DNA of 64,000 nt from Limnoperna fortunei (GCA_944474755.1 OX104116.1:8497547-8561546); one strand, 5' to 3'; positions 8,523 through 20,060 are shown, numbered from the stretch's first letter. Program-made: numbers and translations. The notes: generated by a model not told the origin, from the sequence alone.

Positions 8523-11168
8523 ATGTATTGTCCACTTAATTATGCGTTTTTGTTCTGTATTTTTATTACAATTACAATTGTAATGTCCGGTTTTTCGTTA
8601 GTTTCACTGAACACTCAAGGTTGTCGTGACTCTTTTAAAAGATATTTTATATTAGATTCTTTGAAATCTAAATTAAATGCAGATATAGTGTTTCTTCAAG
8701 ATACCCATACCATTCCTTCTGATGAAGGTATATGGAAAATGATATGGAGAGGAGAAATTGTGTTCTCTCATCTCTCGACTCTTTCTGCTGGATTAGCGAT
8801 ATGTTTTTCAAATAATTTAGAATATACTATTCTAGATCATAAAGTTATATTACCCGGTCGCATTTTACATGCAACTATCAAACAACAGGAACAAATTGTA
8901 TATTTGTTGAATGTTTATTCCCCCACTTGTCCCAAAGAAAAACTAGACTTTTTGAAATATTTAAAACACCATTTGAATCAACTTGATTCGTCCATTCCAA
9001 TATTTCTTGGAGGTGATTTTAATTGTACTACTAATCCTTCCCTCGATCGGACAGGAGATATTGAACCCCACCCGCATTCTTGTAATGAATTTAAAACTAT
9101 TGTTAAACGTTTCAAATTTATTGATACGTTTCGCAATATTCACCCGTACGATAGAACTTATTCCTGGTCGAGAAATGACGGTGTCGCCGCAAGACTCGAT
9201 CGAATTTATATATCTAAACACTATAGTCAGTTTATTCGATCCTCAGAAATAAAACCATGTTCATATTCTGATCATGATTACGTTCGTGTTTATTTTAAAG
9301 AAATACCAAGTAAACACAAGAGTGCTTACTGGTGTTTAAATACATCTCTTTTAGATGATAAATTGTATGTTGACATGATAAATAACTTTTGGCTTTCCTG
9401 GCAATTACAGAAATCTGAGTTTAAGTGTATCCAAGATTGGTGGGATCGTGGAAAATACAAAATAAAGGAACTTTCGCAAGAATTTTCCATTAAAAAGAAT
9501 TATGATTTTAAGCGTAAATTTGATGGTTTACAATCCGATATTGAATTATTAAAATCAAATATTACAACAAACCCTGATCTCAATGCCATTTTAATTGAGA
9601 AGCAAAATCAGTTATCTGAACTTGAACGAATCCAGGCCCGTGGTGCTTGGGTTCGTTCAAGATTCAAATATGTTAATGATTCAGATAAACCAACAAAATA
9701 TTTCTTTGACCTTGAAAAGAAACGTGGTACAAAAAAATTATTATCCCATTTAACCTTGCCTGATGGCAGTATAACTGATTCTGATCAGGAAATAAAAACC
9801 CTTGCCCGAAATTTTTACACAGACTTGTATAGCCCCGATCCTGTAGATGAAGGTTGTCAAAATGAGATTTTGAAAGACCTTCCTACATTAAATGAAACCC
9901 AAAAACAAACATTAGATAGTGTTATAAGTTATAATGAATTGTCCTCTGCCGTTTTAAAAATGAATAACAATAAGTCTCCTGGTATTGATGGGCTGCCTAG
10001 TGAATTTTACAAAACATTTTGGAACATCGTTGGGAAAGATATGCACGAAGTTTTTGTTACTTCGATTGAAGAAAACAGACTTCCACTTTCGTGCAGAAGA
10101 GCCGTTCTGACGATGATTCCGAAGAAAGGTGACAGTAGTTTGTTAAAAAACTGGAGACCAGTGTCTCTTCTCTGTTGTGATTATAAAATATTAACGAGAG
10201 CTTTCTCGCTAAGACTTCGTACCGTTTTACCCGATATATTACACATCGATCAAAGTTATTGTGTACCCGGTCGTCATATCAGTGACAATATTCGTTTTAT
10301 TTCTGATGCTACTTGTTATGCTAATCAGGAAAATATCCCCCTTGCTATTGTTTCCCTTGACCAAGAGAAAGCTTTTGATCGTGTTCATCATGGCTATTTG
10401 ATGAAAACATTAGAAGCTTTTGGTTTTGGCGATTATTTCATTTCCTGTATAAAAACTATTTATACAGATGTACATAGTTTACTGAAAATTAATAATTCGT
10501 TATCTTCCCCTTTTCAATTTAAGAGAGGTATACGACAAGGATGTTCCTTATCAGGTCAGTTATATGCCATTTGCCTTGAACCTCTTTTGCATAAATTAAG
10601 GTCAAAAGATGGTCTTTCAGGCCTTGAACTTCCATTATCTGATGGTAAGAAAAGTTGTTTATCCGCGTATGCAGATGATTTGGATACTCTTTTAACGCAG
10701 GACTCTGATTTTGATAGGTTGTCTTTCTGGTTGGATATATATCAGAAAGCTTCCAATTCAAAAATTAATTTACAAAAGTCCGAAGGTTTGTGGGTGGGAA
10801 GTTGGAAAAATAGAAATGATTGTCCACTTGGTCTCAAGTGGAATAATAAAGGTTTAAAGGTTTTGGGAACTTTTGTGGGGAACAATAGGGATTTTTATAA
10901 ACAAAATTGGGAAGGGATGGAGGAGGATATTACTGTCAAACTTGACAGGTGGAAACCATTTGCTCGTGGTTTGTCACTTAGAGGTAGAACACTTGTTATC
11001 AATTTACTCTCCGCTTCAAAATTGTGGCATCGATTAAATTCTGTAGTTGTTCCTGATGAAATTATTAATGTCATTCAAAATAAATTTGTAGACTTTCTAT
11101 GGCAAGGAAAACATTGGGTTTTCTTCTTGAAGGTTATACATTTTATTGTTCGTACATGTAGTGTTTAA
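8523..11168 (+). pseudogene. LINE ORF2, copy 1, C-terminus lost by deletion
   Basis: The frame opens at 8523, but the ATG at 8583 (MSGFSLVSLNTQGC) starts the endonuclease directly and is the better start. Endonuclease landmarks are SLNTQG, FLQDTH (Asp in the usual Glu place), GGDFNC, RLDRIY and SDHDYV. Reverse transcriptase landmarks are SPGIDGLPSEFY, QEKAFDRVHH (motif A), GIRQGCSLSGQLYA (motif B) and YADDLDTLL (motif C). At about 11120 the frame leaves LINE sequence, jumps to the target duplication and YR-element DNA, and stops at 11168. The CCHC C-terminus is missing, so this copy is probably dead. Confidence 0.85.
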
Positions 11169-11370
11169 AGATGCAAACAGTCTAAGACTGCAGACTCCAT
11201 TGTTGTGTCATTAGTTTCACAGATTTACAGACATTTATTTATTATTTAAGGTACTCAAATATGACAGCTGTCATTATTACTTTACATCATGCATGCATTA
11301 TAGCAAGAGCATACTTGTTCTAACTCGTTTATTGAAGCAATATTAAGCTACATTAAAGGTTAACATGCTA

Positions 11371-11775
11371 GCACACTGGCACTTCTTTCCAAACAGTTGG
11401 GAAAGTACACTGGTACTTATTTACATACTCATACTGAATGGAAAGTACACTGGTTTTTTATTTACAAGCTTAACCAATTGAATGTACTCTAGTGGGAAAG
11501 TACACTGGTACTTATTTACTTACTGAACTTCAAGAACACGAGTACTCATACAATGATTTTAATGTACAATAGTACTTACATACTAAATTGAAAGTACACT
11601 GGTACTATACAATGATTTTAATTACATACTAAATTGAAAGTACACTGGTACTATGCAATGATTTTAATGTACACTAGTACTTACATACTAAATTGAAAGT
11701 ACACTAGTACTTACATACTGATTTGAAAATACACTTGTACTTACCTTACATAACAAGTTACTAGTACTCTGGTAC
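11371..11775. repeat. GTACACTGGTAC-type palindromic repeat array, copy 1
   Basis: About ten irregularly spaced copies of the interrupted palindrome GTACACTGGTAC and variants (GTACACTAGTAC, GCACACTGGCAC) occur, mostly followed by TTATTTAC or TTACATAC. The array lies upstream of the gag-like start and is repeated at 16715-17119. Related motifs recur near the 3' end at 19617-20060. Confidence 0.75.
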
Positions 11776-11915
11776 ACTATTACTGTAGCTCTATGTATAT
11801 CAGTATTTAATTATTTAAATGTTGGTACACTTTTAGTTTTATACTGAGTTTATACTTTTACACTAAACCTACAATACATTAGACACTTGAGACATTATTT
11901 TAAATTTCTTAGGCG

Positions 11916-12077
11916 ATGGCAGAACCTCCCCGCAAATCTGCAAGAATTTCCAAGAGAACTCGCGTCTCAAACCATGCCTTATCATCTGACAATCAACCAC
12001 ACACAGTAAATGTTACCACTCCTGACCCCATTGAGGACCATAATGGTTTGCAATCAGATGGTCTGGCAATTGGTTAA
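11916..12077 (+). CDS. truncated gag-like ORF start, copy 1
   Basis: An ATG in a good context (GGCGATGG) opens 53 codons rich in Arg, Lys and Ser at the start (MAEPPRKSARISKRTRVS). They are followed by a polar Pro/Asp stretch and a stop. The stop falls where the frame runs into the RNase H fragment, so an internal deletion probably removed the rest of gag and the reverse transcriptase. The identical copy is at 17260-17421. Confidence 0.45.
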   Translation: MAEPPRKSARISKRTRVSNHALSSDNQPHTVNVTTPDPIEDHNGLQSDGLAIG

Positions 12078-12421
12078 AATACCATATTACAATCAGAGAA
12101 TTTTTTCCCATTGTTATAGCACTGAAGTTATGGGGGTCTGAATTAAGTAATAAGTGTGTGACATTTTTCTCAGATAACGAAGCAGTTGTTCATATTATTA
12201 ATAAACAATCTTCAAAGGAACCTACTGTTATGAAATTATGTAGGAAATTTGTGGTGCTGAGTTTACAGTATAATATCTTATTTAAAGCCGTTAATATACC
12301 AGGCATACAAAATGTAGCAGCGGATTATCTTTCTCGTTTGCAGATGCAGAAATTCAAGCAAGAATTTCCTTGGATGAAACCTCATCCGACAGTAACCTCA
12401 GTGGACATGCAAGACCTTTAA
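12074..12421 (+). pseudogene. RNase H C-terminal fragment of the YR retroelement, copy 1
   Basis: The reading frame continues from the deletion point without its own start. It shows EFFPIVIALKLWG, FFSDNEAVVHIINKQSSKEP and NIPGIQNVAADYLSR, the pattern of the RNase H that follows the reverse transcriptase in DIRS/Ngaro elements. The N-terminal half and all reverse transcriptase motifs are absent. The downstream recombinase frame overlaps it, as is usual in these elements. Confidence 0.7.
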
Positions 12422-12493
12422 AACAGTTAGCTACCAACCTTCTTATAAGTTCCTTAGAAAAATCGTCTAAGGAATCTTACAAACGAACATTCA
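12370..12493 (+). pseudogene. tyrosine recombinase start, copy 1, truncated
   Basis: This is the first 40 or so codons of the recombinase frame (LKQLATNLLISSLEKSSKES), identical to 17714 onwards. It is cut at 12493, where LINE endonuclease sequence begins. Confidence 0.7.
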
Positions 12494-15400
12494 CGGTGTC
12501 GCCGCAAGACTCGATCGAATTTATATATCTAAACACTATAGTCAGTTTATTCGATCCTCAGAAATAAAACCATGTTCATATTCTGATCATGATTACGTTC
12601 GTGTTTATTTTAAAGAAATACCAAGTAAACACAAGAGTGCTTACTGGTGTTTAAATACATCTCTTTTAGATGATAAATTGTATGTTGACATGATAAATAA
12701 CTTTTGGCTTTCCTGGCAATTACAGAAATCTGAGTTTAAGTGTATCCAAGATTGGTGGGATCGTGGAAAATACAAAATAAAGGAACTTTCGCAAGAATTT
12801 TCCATTAAAAAGAATTATGATTTTAAGCGTAAATTTGATGGTTTACAATCCGATATTGAATTATTAAAATCAAATATTACAACAAACCCTGATCTCAATG
12901 CCATTTTAATTGAGAAGCAAAATCAGTTATCTGAACTTGAACGAATCCAGGCCCGTGGTGCTTGGGTTCGTTCAAGATTCAAATATGTTAATGATTCAGA
13001 TAAACCAACAAAATATTTCTTTGACCTTGAAAAGAAACGTGGTACAAAAAAATTATTATCCCATTTAACCTTGCCTGATGGCAGTATAACTGATTCTGAT
13101 CAGGAAATAAAAACCCTTGCCCGAAATTTTTACACAGACTTGTATAGCCCCGATCCTGTAGATGAAGGTTGTCAAAATGAGATTTTGAAAGACCTTCCTA
13201 CATTAAATGAAACCCAAAAACAAACATTAGATAGTGTTATAAGTTATAATGAATTGTCCTCTGCCGTTTTAAAAATGAATAACAATAAGTCTCCTGGTAT
13301 TGATGGGCTGCCTAGTGAATTTTACAAAACATTTTGGAACATCGTTGGGAAAGATATGCACGAAGTTTTTGTTACTTCGATTGAAGAAAACAGACTTCCA
13401 CTTTCGTGCAGAAGAGCCGTTCTGACGATGATTCCGAAGAAAGGTGACAGTAGTTTGTTAAAAAACTGGAGACCAGTGTCTCTTCTCTGTTGTGATTATA
13501 AAATATTAACGAGAGCTTTCTCGCTAAGACTTCGTACCGTTTTACCCGATATATTACACATCGATCAAAGTTATTGTGTACCCGGTCGTCATATCAGTGA
13601 CAATATTCGTTTTATTTCTGATGCTACTTGTTATGCTAATCAGGAAAATATCCCCCTTGCTATTGTTTCCCTTGACCAAGAGAAAGCTTTTGATCGTGTT
13701 CATCATGGCTATTTGATGAAAACATTAGAAGCTTTTGGTTTTGGCGATTATTTCATTTCCTGTATAAAAACTATTTATACAGATGTACATAGTTTACTGA
13801 AAATTAATAATTCGTTATCTTCCCCTTTTCAATTTAAGAGAGGTATACGACAAGGATGTTCCTTATCAGGTCAGTTATATGCCATTTGCCTTGAACCTCT
13901 TTTGCATAAATTAAGGTCAAAAGATGGTCTTTCAGGCCTTGAACTTCCATTATCTGATGGTAAGAAAAGTTGTTTATCCGCGTATGCAGATGATTTGGAT
14001 ACTCTTTTAACGCAGGACTCTGATTTTGATAGGTTGTCTTTCTGGTTGGATATATATCAGAAAGCTTCCAATTCAAAAATTAATTTACAAAAGTCCGAAG
14101 GTTTGTGGGTGGGAAGTTGGAAAAATAGAAATGATTGTCCACTTGGTCTCAAGTGGAATAATAAAGGTTTAAAGGTTTTGGGAACTTTTGTGGGGAACAA
14201 TAGGGATTTTTATAAACAAAATTGGGAAGGGATGGAGGAGGATATTACTGTCAAACTTGACAGGTGGAAACCATTTGCTCGTGGTTTGTCACTTAGAGGT
14301 AGAACACTTGTTATCAATTTACTCTCCGCTTCAAAATTGTGGCATCGATTAAATTCTGTAGTTGTTCCTGATGAAATTATTAATGTCATTCAAAATAAAT
14401 TTGTAGACTTTCTATGGCAAGGAAAACATTGGGTTTCCAAAGAAATGTTGTATCTCCCTGTATGTACTGGAGGACAGGGTTTAGTCCATATTTTATCTAG
14501 AATTCGTGATTTTCGAATTCAATTTATGTATAGATTTTTGACATTAATGAATGGTGAAGAAGTTCACCCTTGTTACTATTTTTGTAAATATTTTTTGTCT
14601 ACTGTTTCTAATTTGAATTATGATGTTCAATTGTTATTACTTGATGGGGATTTTCAGTATACTAACATCCCAAGCTTTTATCAAGATTTAATAAAAGCCT
14701 GGAAATATTTTGAATCATCTAGAATAAAAATAGATGATACATCAGTTGCAGACATTTTAGAAGAACCTTTGTTCTTTAATCCATGTTTAGTTAACCCTAA
14801 AACCGAAGAACCTTTTTATTTTGAAAATTTTGTAATTGCTGGTATGACTAAAATTAAAGATCTGTTTGATACTAGTTTGAACAGAAAATTAACTGCAGCA
14901 GATCTTGTTGGCATAATTAGCTTTCGTTCTGAACGATGTATCCAACAACATCTAGATTTATTATGGTCGGCTTTTCCTCCGGAGTGGAGTGAATTAATAT
15001 ATCGTTTTTTACATAATGATATTGATATTGGTGTTGTTCACCAATATATCTTTAAATTAGATGTTGACAATGCACCTGAATTAAGTAAGGGTGTAGTTCT
15101 TGATAAATGTCCCAAGAAAATGATTTATTTGTTATCTGTTATTCAAAATTTTAATAGTTCCCATACCAAAAAGTTATTGTCCCCCTGGAATAGTATTTTA
15201 CAATCAACTTTCCCTCCTAATATTATATATAGTCATATTTATGAATATCCTCATAGCATGCATGAAGGTGATCTTAACTGGAGAATACTTCATGGTGCTG
15301 TTTCAACTGGAAAATTTTATTATAAAGCTGGTTTTCAGCTTTCTGATGTTTGTCCCTCTTGTGGTTTGCAAGAGGACTTGCATCACATTTTTATAGCCTG

Positions 15401-16031
15401 TCCACGTATTAGTGTTTTATTAAATTACATTCATAATATTTTGTGTAAATTAAGTAAAAATAATATAGGTTCAAAGGAATCATTTATATTTGGACCTTTA
15501 ACCTTTTCTAGCACTGACCAAACGCCATCTCAGGTCAGTGCAAATCGATCTCCTCCAGCTGTCCACACGCCAACAACGGACAGCTGTCCAGTTAGCAGAT
15601 CGATTCCAGCTGATCAACCGCCACCTCGGATCAGCTGTCCAGAGGTTACAGTACCAGCCGACCACACGGCATCCAGGGTCGGCTGCCCAGAGACGAACAG
15701 ACAGCCAATGGTGATGGAGGACGGAACAGTCGTGTTGGGAAAATGTACCAACACGCAACGATGGACGAAGCGGTGCAGGACCCCAAGACGACTGTTCCAG
15801 TGGATTGCCACCCAGGCGAAGATGGCCACATACGTCACACTTCAGCACCTGAGGACCGGAGGAGGACAGACAGACCCGCTCGTGGAATTCAGGTCGCGCA
15901 TCCGCGCCCGGTTGGCAATCGAATTTGCCTATTGTAAGTTCATTAATAATGTAGATTTTTTTTCAGATTTTTGGTCTTTTAATAATGTACTATGTTTTAT
16001 CTCTAATGACAAGCTTGTTGTAAATATTTAA
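12494..16031 (+). pseudogene. LINE ORF2, copy 2, N-terminus missing
   Basis: The sequence enters in the late endonuclease domain (RLDRIY-equivalent codons) and a long frame runs from 12678. Reverse transcriptase motifs are as in copy 1. The C-terminus is kept: a CCHC motif (CPSCGLQEDLHHIFIAC) near 15349-15400, a GC-rich proline-rich stretch at 15511-15700 that forms four hairpins, and a basic tail ending at 16031. It matches copy 1 at every residue I compared over their overlap. Lacking most of the endonuclease, it cannot mobilise itself. Confidence 0.85.
15511..15685 (+). repeat. four tandem hairpins inside LINE ORF2
   Basis: Four 31-nt hairpins occur at 15511-15541, 15556-15586, 15607-15637 and 15655-15685. 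Each has a perfect 9-bp stem and a 13-nt loop. Left arms are GCACTGACC, CAGCTGTCC, CAGCTGATC and CAGCCGACC, and every right arm is the exact reverse complement. Loops share an A-x-C-G-C-C-A-like core. Starts are 45, 51 and 48 nt apart, so all share one codon phase. They encode an 11-residue repeat (PADHTASRVGC type). The block is much more GC-rich than its surroundings. Confidence 0.85.
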
Positions 16032-16110
16032 TGGTAAGGTAATTGTATTTTTGATTTTTATTTTTCTTGTCTTGTTTATATATTGTAAACCGCGATGTGT
16101 TAAAAGTTAA

Positions 16111-16271
16111 AACATGGACTGGCGTGTACCAGTCCATGTTGACTTTGATCATTATGACAAAGTCTTTTATAGGTGTCTTTAGGTTCAATGTTAGGTAGGT
16201 AATAAATTAATTGTTAAAGTTTAAATTGGCTTGAATCAGTTTAAACTGACTTTGCTCACTAGGACAAAGTC
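16111..16271 (+). promoter_or_regulatory. LINE 3' UTR stem-loops, second copy
   Basis: The same three hairpins as at 6382-6542 recur: a 12-bp stem with loop CGTGTA at 16111-16140, then two GACTTTG...CAAAGTC hairpins. Confidence 0.55.
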
Positions 16272-16464
16272 TTTTAAAATTTGTGTCATACTTTCATATA
16301 CTTTTGGGTTTAAAGTTAACTAATTTATATGTATATTCAAAATTGTTAATGTAGCTTGTCAAAATAATGTATTGTTAGGTTTATATTTTATGTAACTTGA
16401 ATTTTTGATACCTTGTAATACTGTGATTTATTGTTTTATTTAATAAAGGGTATTGAAAATTCAA

Positions 16465-16477
16465 TTCTTCTTGAAGG
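16465..16477. repeat. right target-site duplication of the nested LINE
   Basis: TTCTTCTTGAAGG is the partner of 6737-6749. YR-element sequence resumes directly after it. Confidence 0.8.
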
Positions 16478-16714
16478 TTATACATTTTATTGTTCGTACA
16501 TGTAGTGTTTAAAGATGCAAACAGTCTAAGACTGCAGACTCCATTGTTGTGTCATTAGTTTCACAGATTTACAGACATTTATTTATTATTTAAGGTACTC
16601 AAATATGACAGCTGTCATTATTACTTTACATCATGCATGCATTATAGCAAGAGCATACTTGTTCTAACTCGTTTATTGAAGCAATATTAAGCTACATTAA
16701 AGGTTAACATGCTA

Positions 16715-17119
16715 GCACACTGGCACTTCTTTCCAAACAGTTGGGAAAGTACACTGGTACTTATTTACATACTCATACTGAATGGAAAGTACACTGGTTT
16801 TTTATTTACAAGCTTAACCAATTGAATGTACTCTAGTGGGAAAGTACACTGGTACTTATTTACTTACTGAACTTCAAGAACACGAGTACTCATACAATGA
16901 TTTTAATGTACAATAGTACTTACATACTAAATTGAAAGTACACTGGTACTATACAATGATTTTAATTACATACTAAATTGAAAGTACACTGGTACTATGC
17001 AATGATTTTAATGTACACTAGTACTTACATACTAAATTGAAAGTACACTAGTACTTACATACTGATTTGAAAATACACTTGTACTTACCTTACATAACAA
17101 GTTACTAGTACTCTGGTAC
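16715..17119. repeat. GTACACTGGTAC-type palindromic repeat array, copy 2
   Basis: This is the duplicate of the array at 11371-11775, with the same unit variants in the same order. Confidence 0.75.
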
Positions 17120-17259
17120 ACTATTACTGTAGCTCTATGTATATCAGTATTTAATTATTTAAATGTTGGTACACTTTTAGTTTTATACTGAGTTTATACT
17201 TTTACACTAAACCTACAATACATTAGACACTTGAGACATTATTTTAAATTTCTTAGGCG

Positions 17260-17421
17260 ATGGCAGAACCTCCCCGCAAATCTGCAAGAATTTCCAAGAG
17301 AACTCGCGTCTCAAACCATGCCTTATCATCTGACAATCAACCACACACAGTAAATGTTACCACTCCTGACCCCATTGAGGACCATAATGGTTTGCAATCA
17401 GATGGTCTGGCAATTGGTTAA
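17260..17421 (+). CDS. truncated gag-like ORF start, copy 2
   Basis: Identical to 11916-12077: a basic N-terminus, then a stop at the internal deletion point that joins it to the RNase H fragment. Confidence 0.45.
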   Translation: MAEPPRKSARISKRTRVSNHALSSDNQPHTVNVTTPDPIEDHNGLQSDGLAIG

Positions 17422-17765
17422 AATACCATATTACAATCAGAGAATTTTTTCCCATTGTTATAGCACTGAAGTTATGGGGGTCTGAATTAAGTAATAAGTG
17501 TGTGACATTTTTCTCAGATAACGAAGCAGTTGTTCATATTATTAATAAACAATCTTCAAAGGAACCTACTGTTATGAAATTATGTAGGAAATTTGTGGTG
17601 CTGAGTTTACAGTATAATATCTTATTTAAAGCCGTTAATATACCAGGCATACAAAATGTAGCAGCGGATTATCTTTCTCGTTTGCAGATGCAGAAATTCA
17701 AGCAAGAATTTCCTTGGATGAAACCTCATCCGACAGTAACCTCAGTGGACATGCAAGACCTTTAA
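17418..17765 (+). pseudogene. RNase H C-terminal fragment, copy 2
   Basis: Same content as 12074-12421. Here it is followed by the complete length of the recombinase region, overlapping it by about 50 nt in another frame. Confidence 0.7.
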
Positions 17766-18737
17766 AACAGTTAGCTACCAACCTTCTTATAAGTTCCTTA
17801 GAAAAATCGTCTAAGGAATCTTACAAACGAACATTCATGGTTTATAAAGAATTTATGACTATACACTTTCCACAGAAACCAGTCTTTCCAGCTTCTTTGG
17901 AACACCTTACTTTCTTTATTGCATATTGTTTTGAGAAAAAATTGGCTGCTTCCACTGTAAATACATACATGTCTGCTATAAGTTTTCTGTTGCAATTAGG
18001 CGGCTATGAGGATTTAACTGACCATTTTATTGTCAGTAAAACTCTACTTGGTTATTCCAAATTTAAGACTGTTAACGATAGCAGGTTGCCTATAACTCCA
18101 TCAATTTTAAAAGGATTATCAATTATGTCAATCTTTGCCACATACCTGTTCATCAAGATTTTTACAACGCATGTTTCAGGCAATGTACTTGGTTGCCTTT
18201 CATGCATTTTTAAGAGTGGGAGAAATAACGGGGGCACCCCCACCAAATGGCAATTGTCTGACAGTTAACGACATCAAGTTTATCAACAAGGATAAAGCTG
18301 GCCTAGAAATTCACATGTCCAAATACAAACATAGTGCTGGTAAACATATCCCTAGTCTTTTTATTCCTACTAACACACATAACAAGTCATTTTGTCCTGT
18401 TCATTGTCTGTGGGTTTATTTAGAGCTAAGGGGTAAAGAAAATTCCAAAGTGCAGCCCCTTTTCTCTTTTATGGATAATAAACCAATATCCAGATCATTT
18501 TTTAACAATCAGTTACAACTTTCTTTGAAGTATACAGGTCTTAATGTTAATTCGTATAAGACGCATAGTTTTAGAATAGGCGCAGCAACAACTGCCTGGG
18601 CTCATGGTTTTTCTGAAGAACAAATTCAACAGATGGGCAGATGGAATAGTAAAGCTTTCAAAAAATATATACGTATTCCACTTTTGAATCTTGATACAAC
18701 ACTTGGGGACAAGGGCCTCAGTGTTGCACACATTTGA
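17714..18737 (+). pseudogene. tyrosine recombinase of the YR retroelement, one frameshift
   Basis: The first frame (17714-18268) carries the core-binding region, including AASTVNTYMSAISFLLQLGG. A second frame, usable from about 18125 to 18737, carries the catalytic region. Catalytic landmarks are visible: HAFLRVGEITG (Arg I), KTHSFRIGAAT (His-x-x-Arg), GRWNSKAFKKYIR (Trp/His position and nucleophile Tyr). The frame changes between roughly 18100 and 18135. The enzyme would integrate the circular cDNA by site-specific recombination; as read here it is broken. The frame runs on into the first downstream repeat unit. Confidence 0.8.
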
Positions 18738-19340
18738 ACAATACACATAAATACCTGCATATCTGCATTCAAACACTGACATACATGTATACTTTGTACA
18801 CTTGGGGCCAAGGGCCTCAGTGTACCATGTAGTTCATTGTACATGCAGCAGCATGTATACTTTCTTACAGTTATGAGTCTGGAAACTACACTTGGGGACA
18901 AGGGCCTCAGTGTTCAAAGTATTTCAGCTTACATGCATGTCACTATTGCATTCTATTTTTCATTGGTCATGTTTGGGGGTCTGGAAAAAACACTTGGGGA
19001 CAAGGGCCTCAGTGTTACATGTAGTTCAATGTACATACAAGTATACTATCTTTCACTGGTCATATCTGTGAGTCTAGAAAATACACTGGGGGACAAGGGC
19101 CTCAGTGTAACATGTAGTTCGGGAACTATCTTATGCATACTACTTTTCATTAGTCATGTTTATGAGTATGGGAAATACACTTGGGGACAAGGGCCTCAGT
19201 GTTACAATTAAAGTAGGTTTGCAGTCAGCCACTGTGCTTTATAGGTAGATAACAATTAATGTATCTGCTGTTTACAGAATATAGACCATCTTTGTATCTT
19301 GTTCTGTATTATATGGGGACAAGGGCCTCTATTTTTTCAG
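18699..19340 (+). repeat. tandem array, 90-102-bp units with a conserved core
   Basis: Six good copies and at least one partial copy of a core with CTTGGGGACAAGGGCCTCAG occur at about 18699, 18798, 18888, 18990, 19083, 19177 and 19315. The core is flanked by ACACT and AGTGT, so each can fold on itself. Where open, it reads as TLGDKGLSV. Spacers between cores are diverged. A lone relic with GGGGGACAATGGTCCC follows at about 19418. Confidence 0.8.
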
Positions 19341-19616
19341 TACCAAGTTATTAATATTGCAACATTTTTGAGTTTGTCATTTTAATGAAGTTGTTTTTGT
19401 GTTGACAGTGTGAATCGGGGGACAATGGTCCCTATTTGGACATTACAAGTAAATAGTTTTTGTTCATGTTGTCCTCTATTCTAACAGTGCAAATAATTTT
19501 ATTGTAACATTAACAATTTTAATGTTTCCAATCAGTTATTCTTGGTTTAGAACCATGAGCAGTGTAAGGTTATTACCTGTTTATCATTAATTTAATGACA
19601 ATTTACAGTATGAAAT

Positions 19617-20060
19617 GCACACTGGTGCTTGAATCACATTAAATAAATTCTTACTTATGTTGAATGTTCACCCTGCTGGACATAAGCTGGTACATGTACA
19701 ATGGTACAAACTTACTCTAGATGCACACTGGTGCATATATAAAAAAAAAAAAAAAAAAACAAAAAAAAAAAAAAAAAAAAACAGCAGCACACTTGTGCTT
19801 AAAACCTAGGTACACTGGTACACTAGTAACAACAATATGCATAACTTTACTAATTGCAAGTACATTTGTACTAACAATTTTTTATACATTAACAGATAAT
19901 GCACACTGGTGCTTATCACTTTGGTACACTGGTACCTAGTACACTTGTACTACAATTGTTTTATATATTTTTATACATTAACAGATAATGCACACTGGTG
20001 CTTATCACTTTGGTACACTGGTACCTAGTACACTTGTACTACAATTGTTTTATATACATG
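19617..20060. repeat. GCACACTGGTGC / GGTACACTGGTACC repeats with an 89-bp tandem duplication
   Basis: Palindromic motifs related to the 5' array recur here. A unit of 89 bp starting near AACAGATAATGCACACTGG at 19891 is repeated at 19980. An A-rich run at 19741-19781 interrupts the array; the open frame over it is not a gene. Confidence 0.7.

Larger units (their letters stand above)
11121..12493 (+). mobile_element. YR-element fragment, duplicate of 16465-17837
   Basis: The segment matches 16465-17837 essentially base for base. It begins at the LINE target duplication TTCTTCTTGAAGG and ends where the second LINE segment starts. It holds the palindromic repeat array, the gag-like start, the RNase H tail and the first part of the recombinase frame. 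Confidence 0.85.
6750..16464 (+). mobile_element. nested L1/Tx1-like LINE, internally duplicated and rearranged
   Basis: A two-ORF non-LTR retrotransposon starts after the 13-bp target duplication and ends at the AATAAA-containing 3' terminus. ORF1 has a CCHC knuckle. ORF2 has an apurinic-type endonuclease, a reverse transcriptase and a C-terminal CCHC motif. The interval is not one simple element. The LINE breaks at about 11120, YR-element sequence follows (11121-12493), and the LINE restarts mid-endonuclease at 12494. Confidence 0.85.

Noticed and set aside
15511..15685. Bacterial attC or CRISPR-like array
   Set aside because: The hairpins are in a LINE reading frame in animal DNA, with no integrase sites or spacers. 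The similarity is only in being repeated hairpins.
15498..15848. Trp/Arg/Cys-rich minus-strand frame
   Set aside because: It is antisense to the GC-rich hairpin block of LINE ORF2. Its odd composition follows from that block.
18699..19340. CRISPR array
   Set aside because: Cores are repeated at about 95 bp, but the spacers are partly related and the context is a retroelement in a eukaryotic genome.
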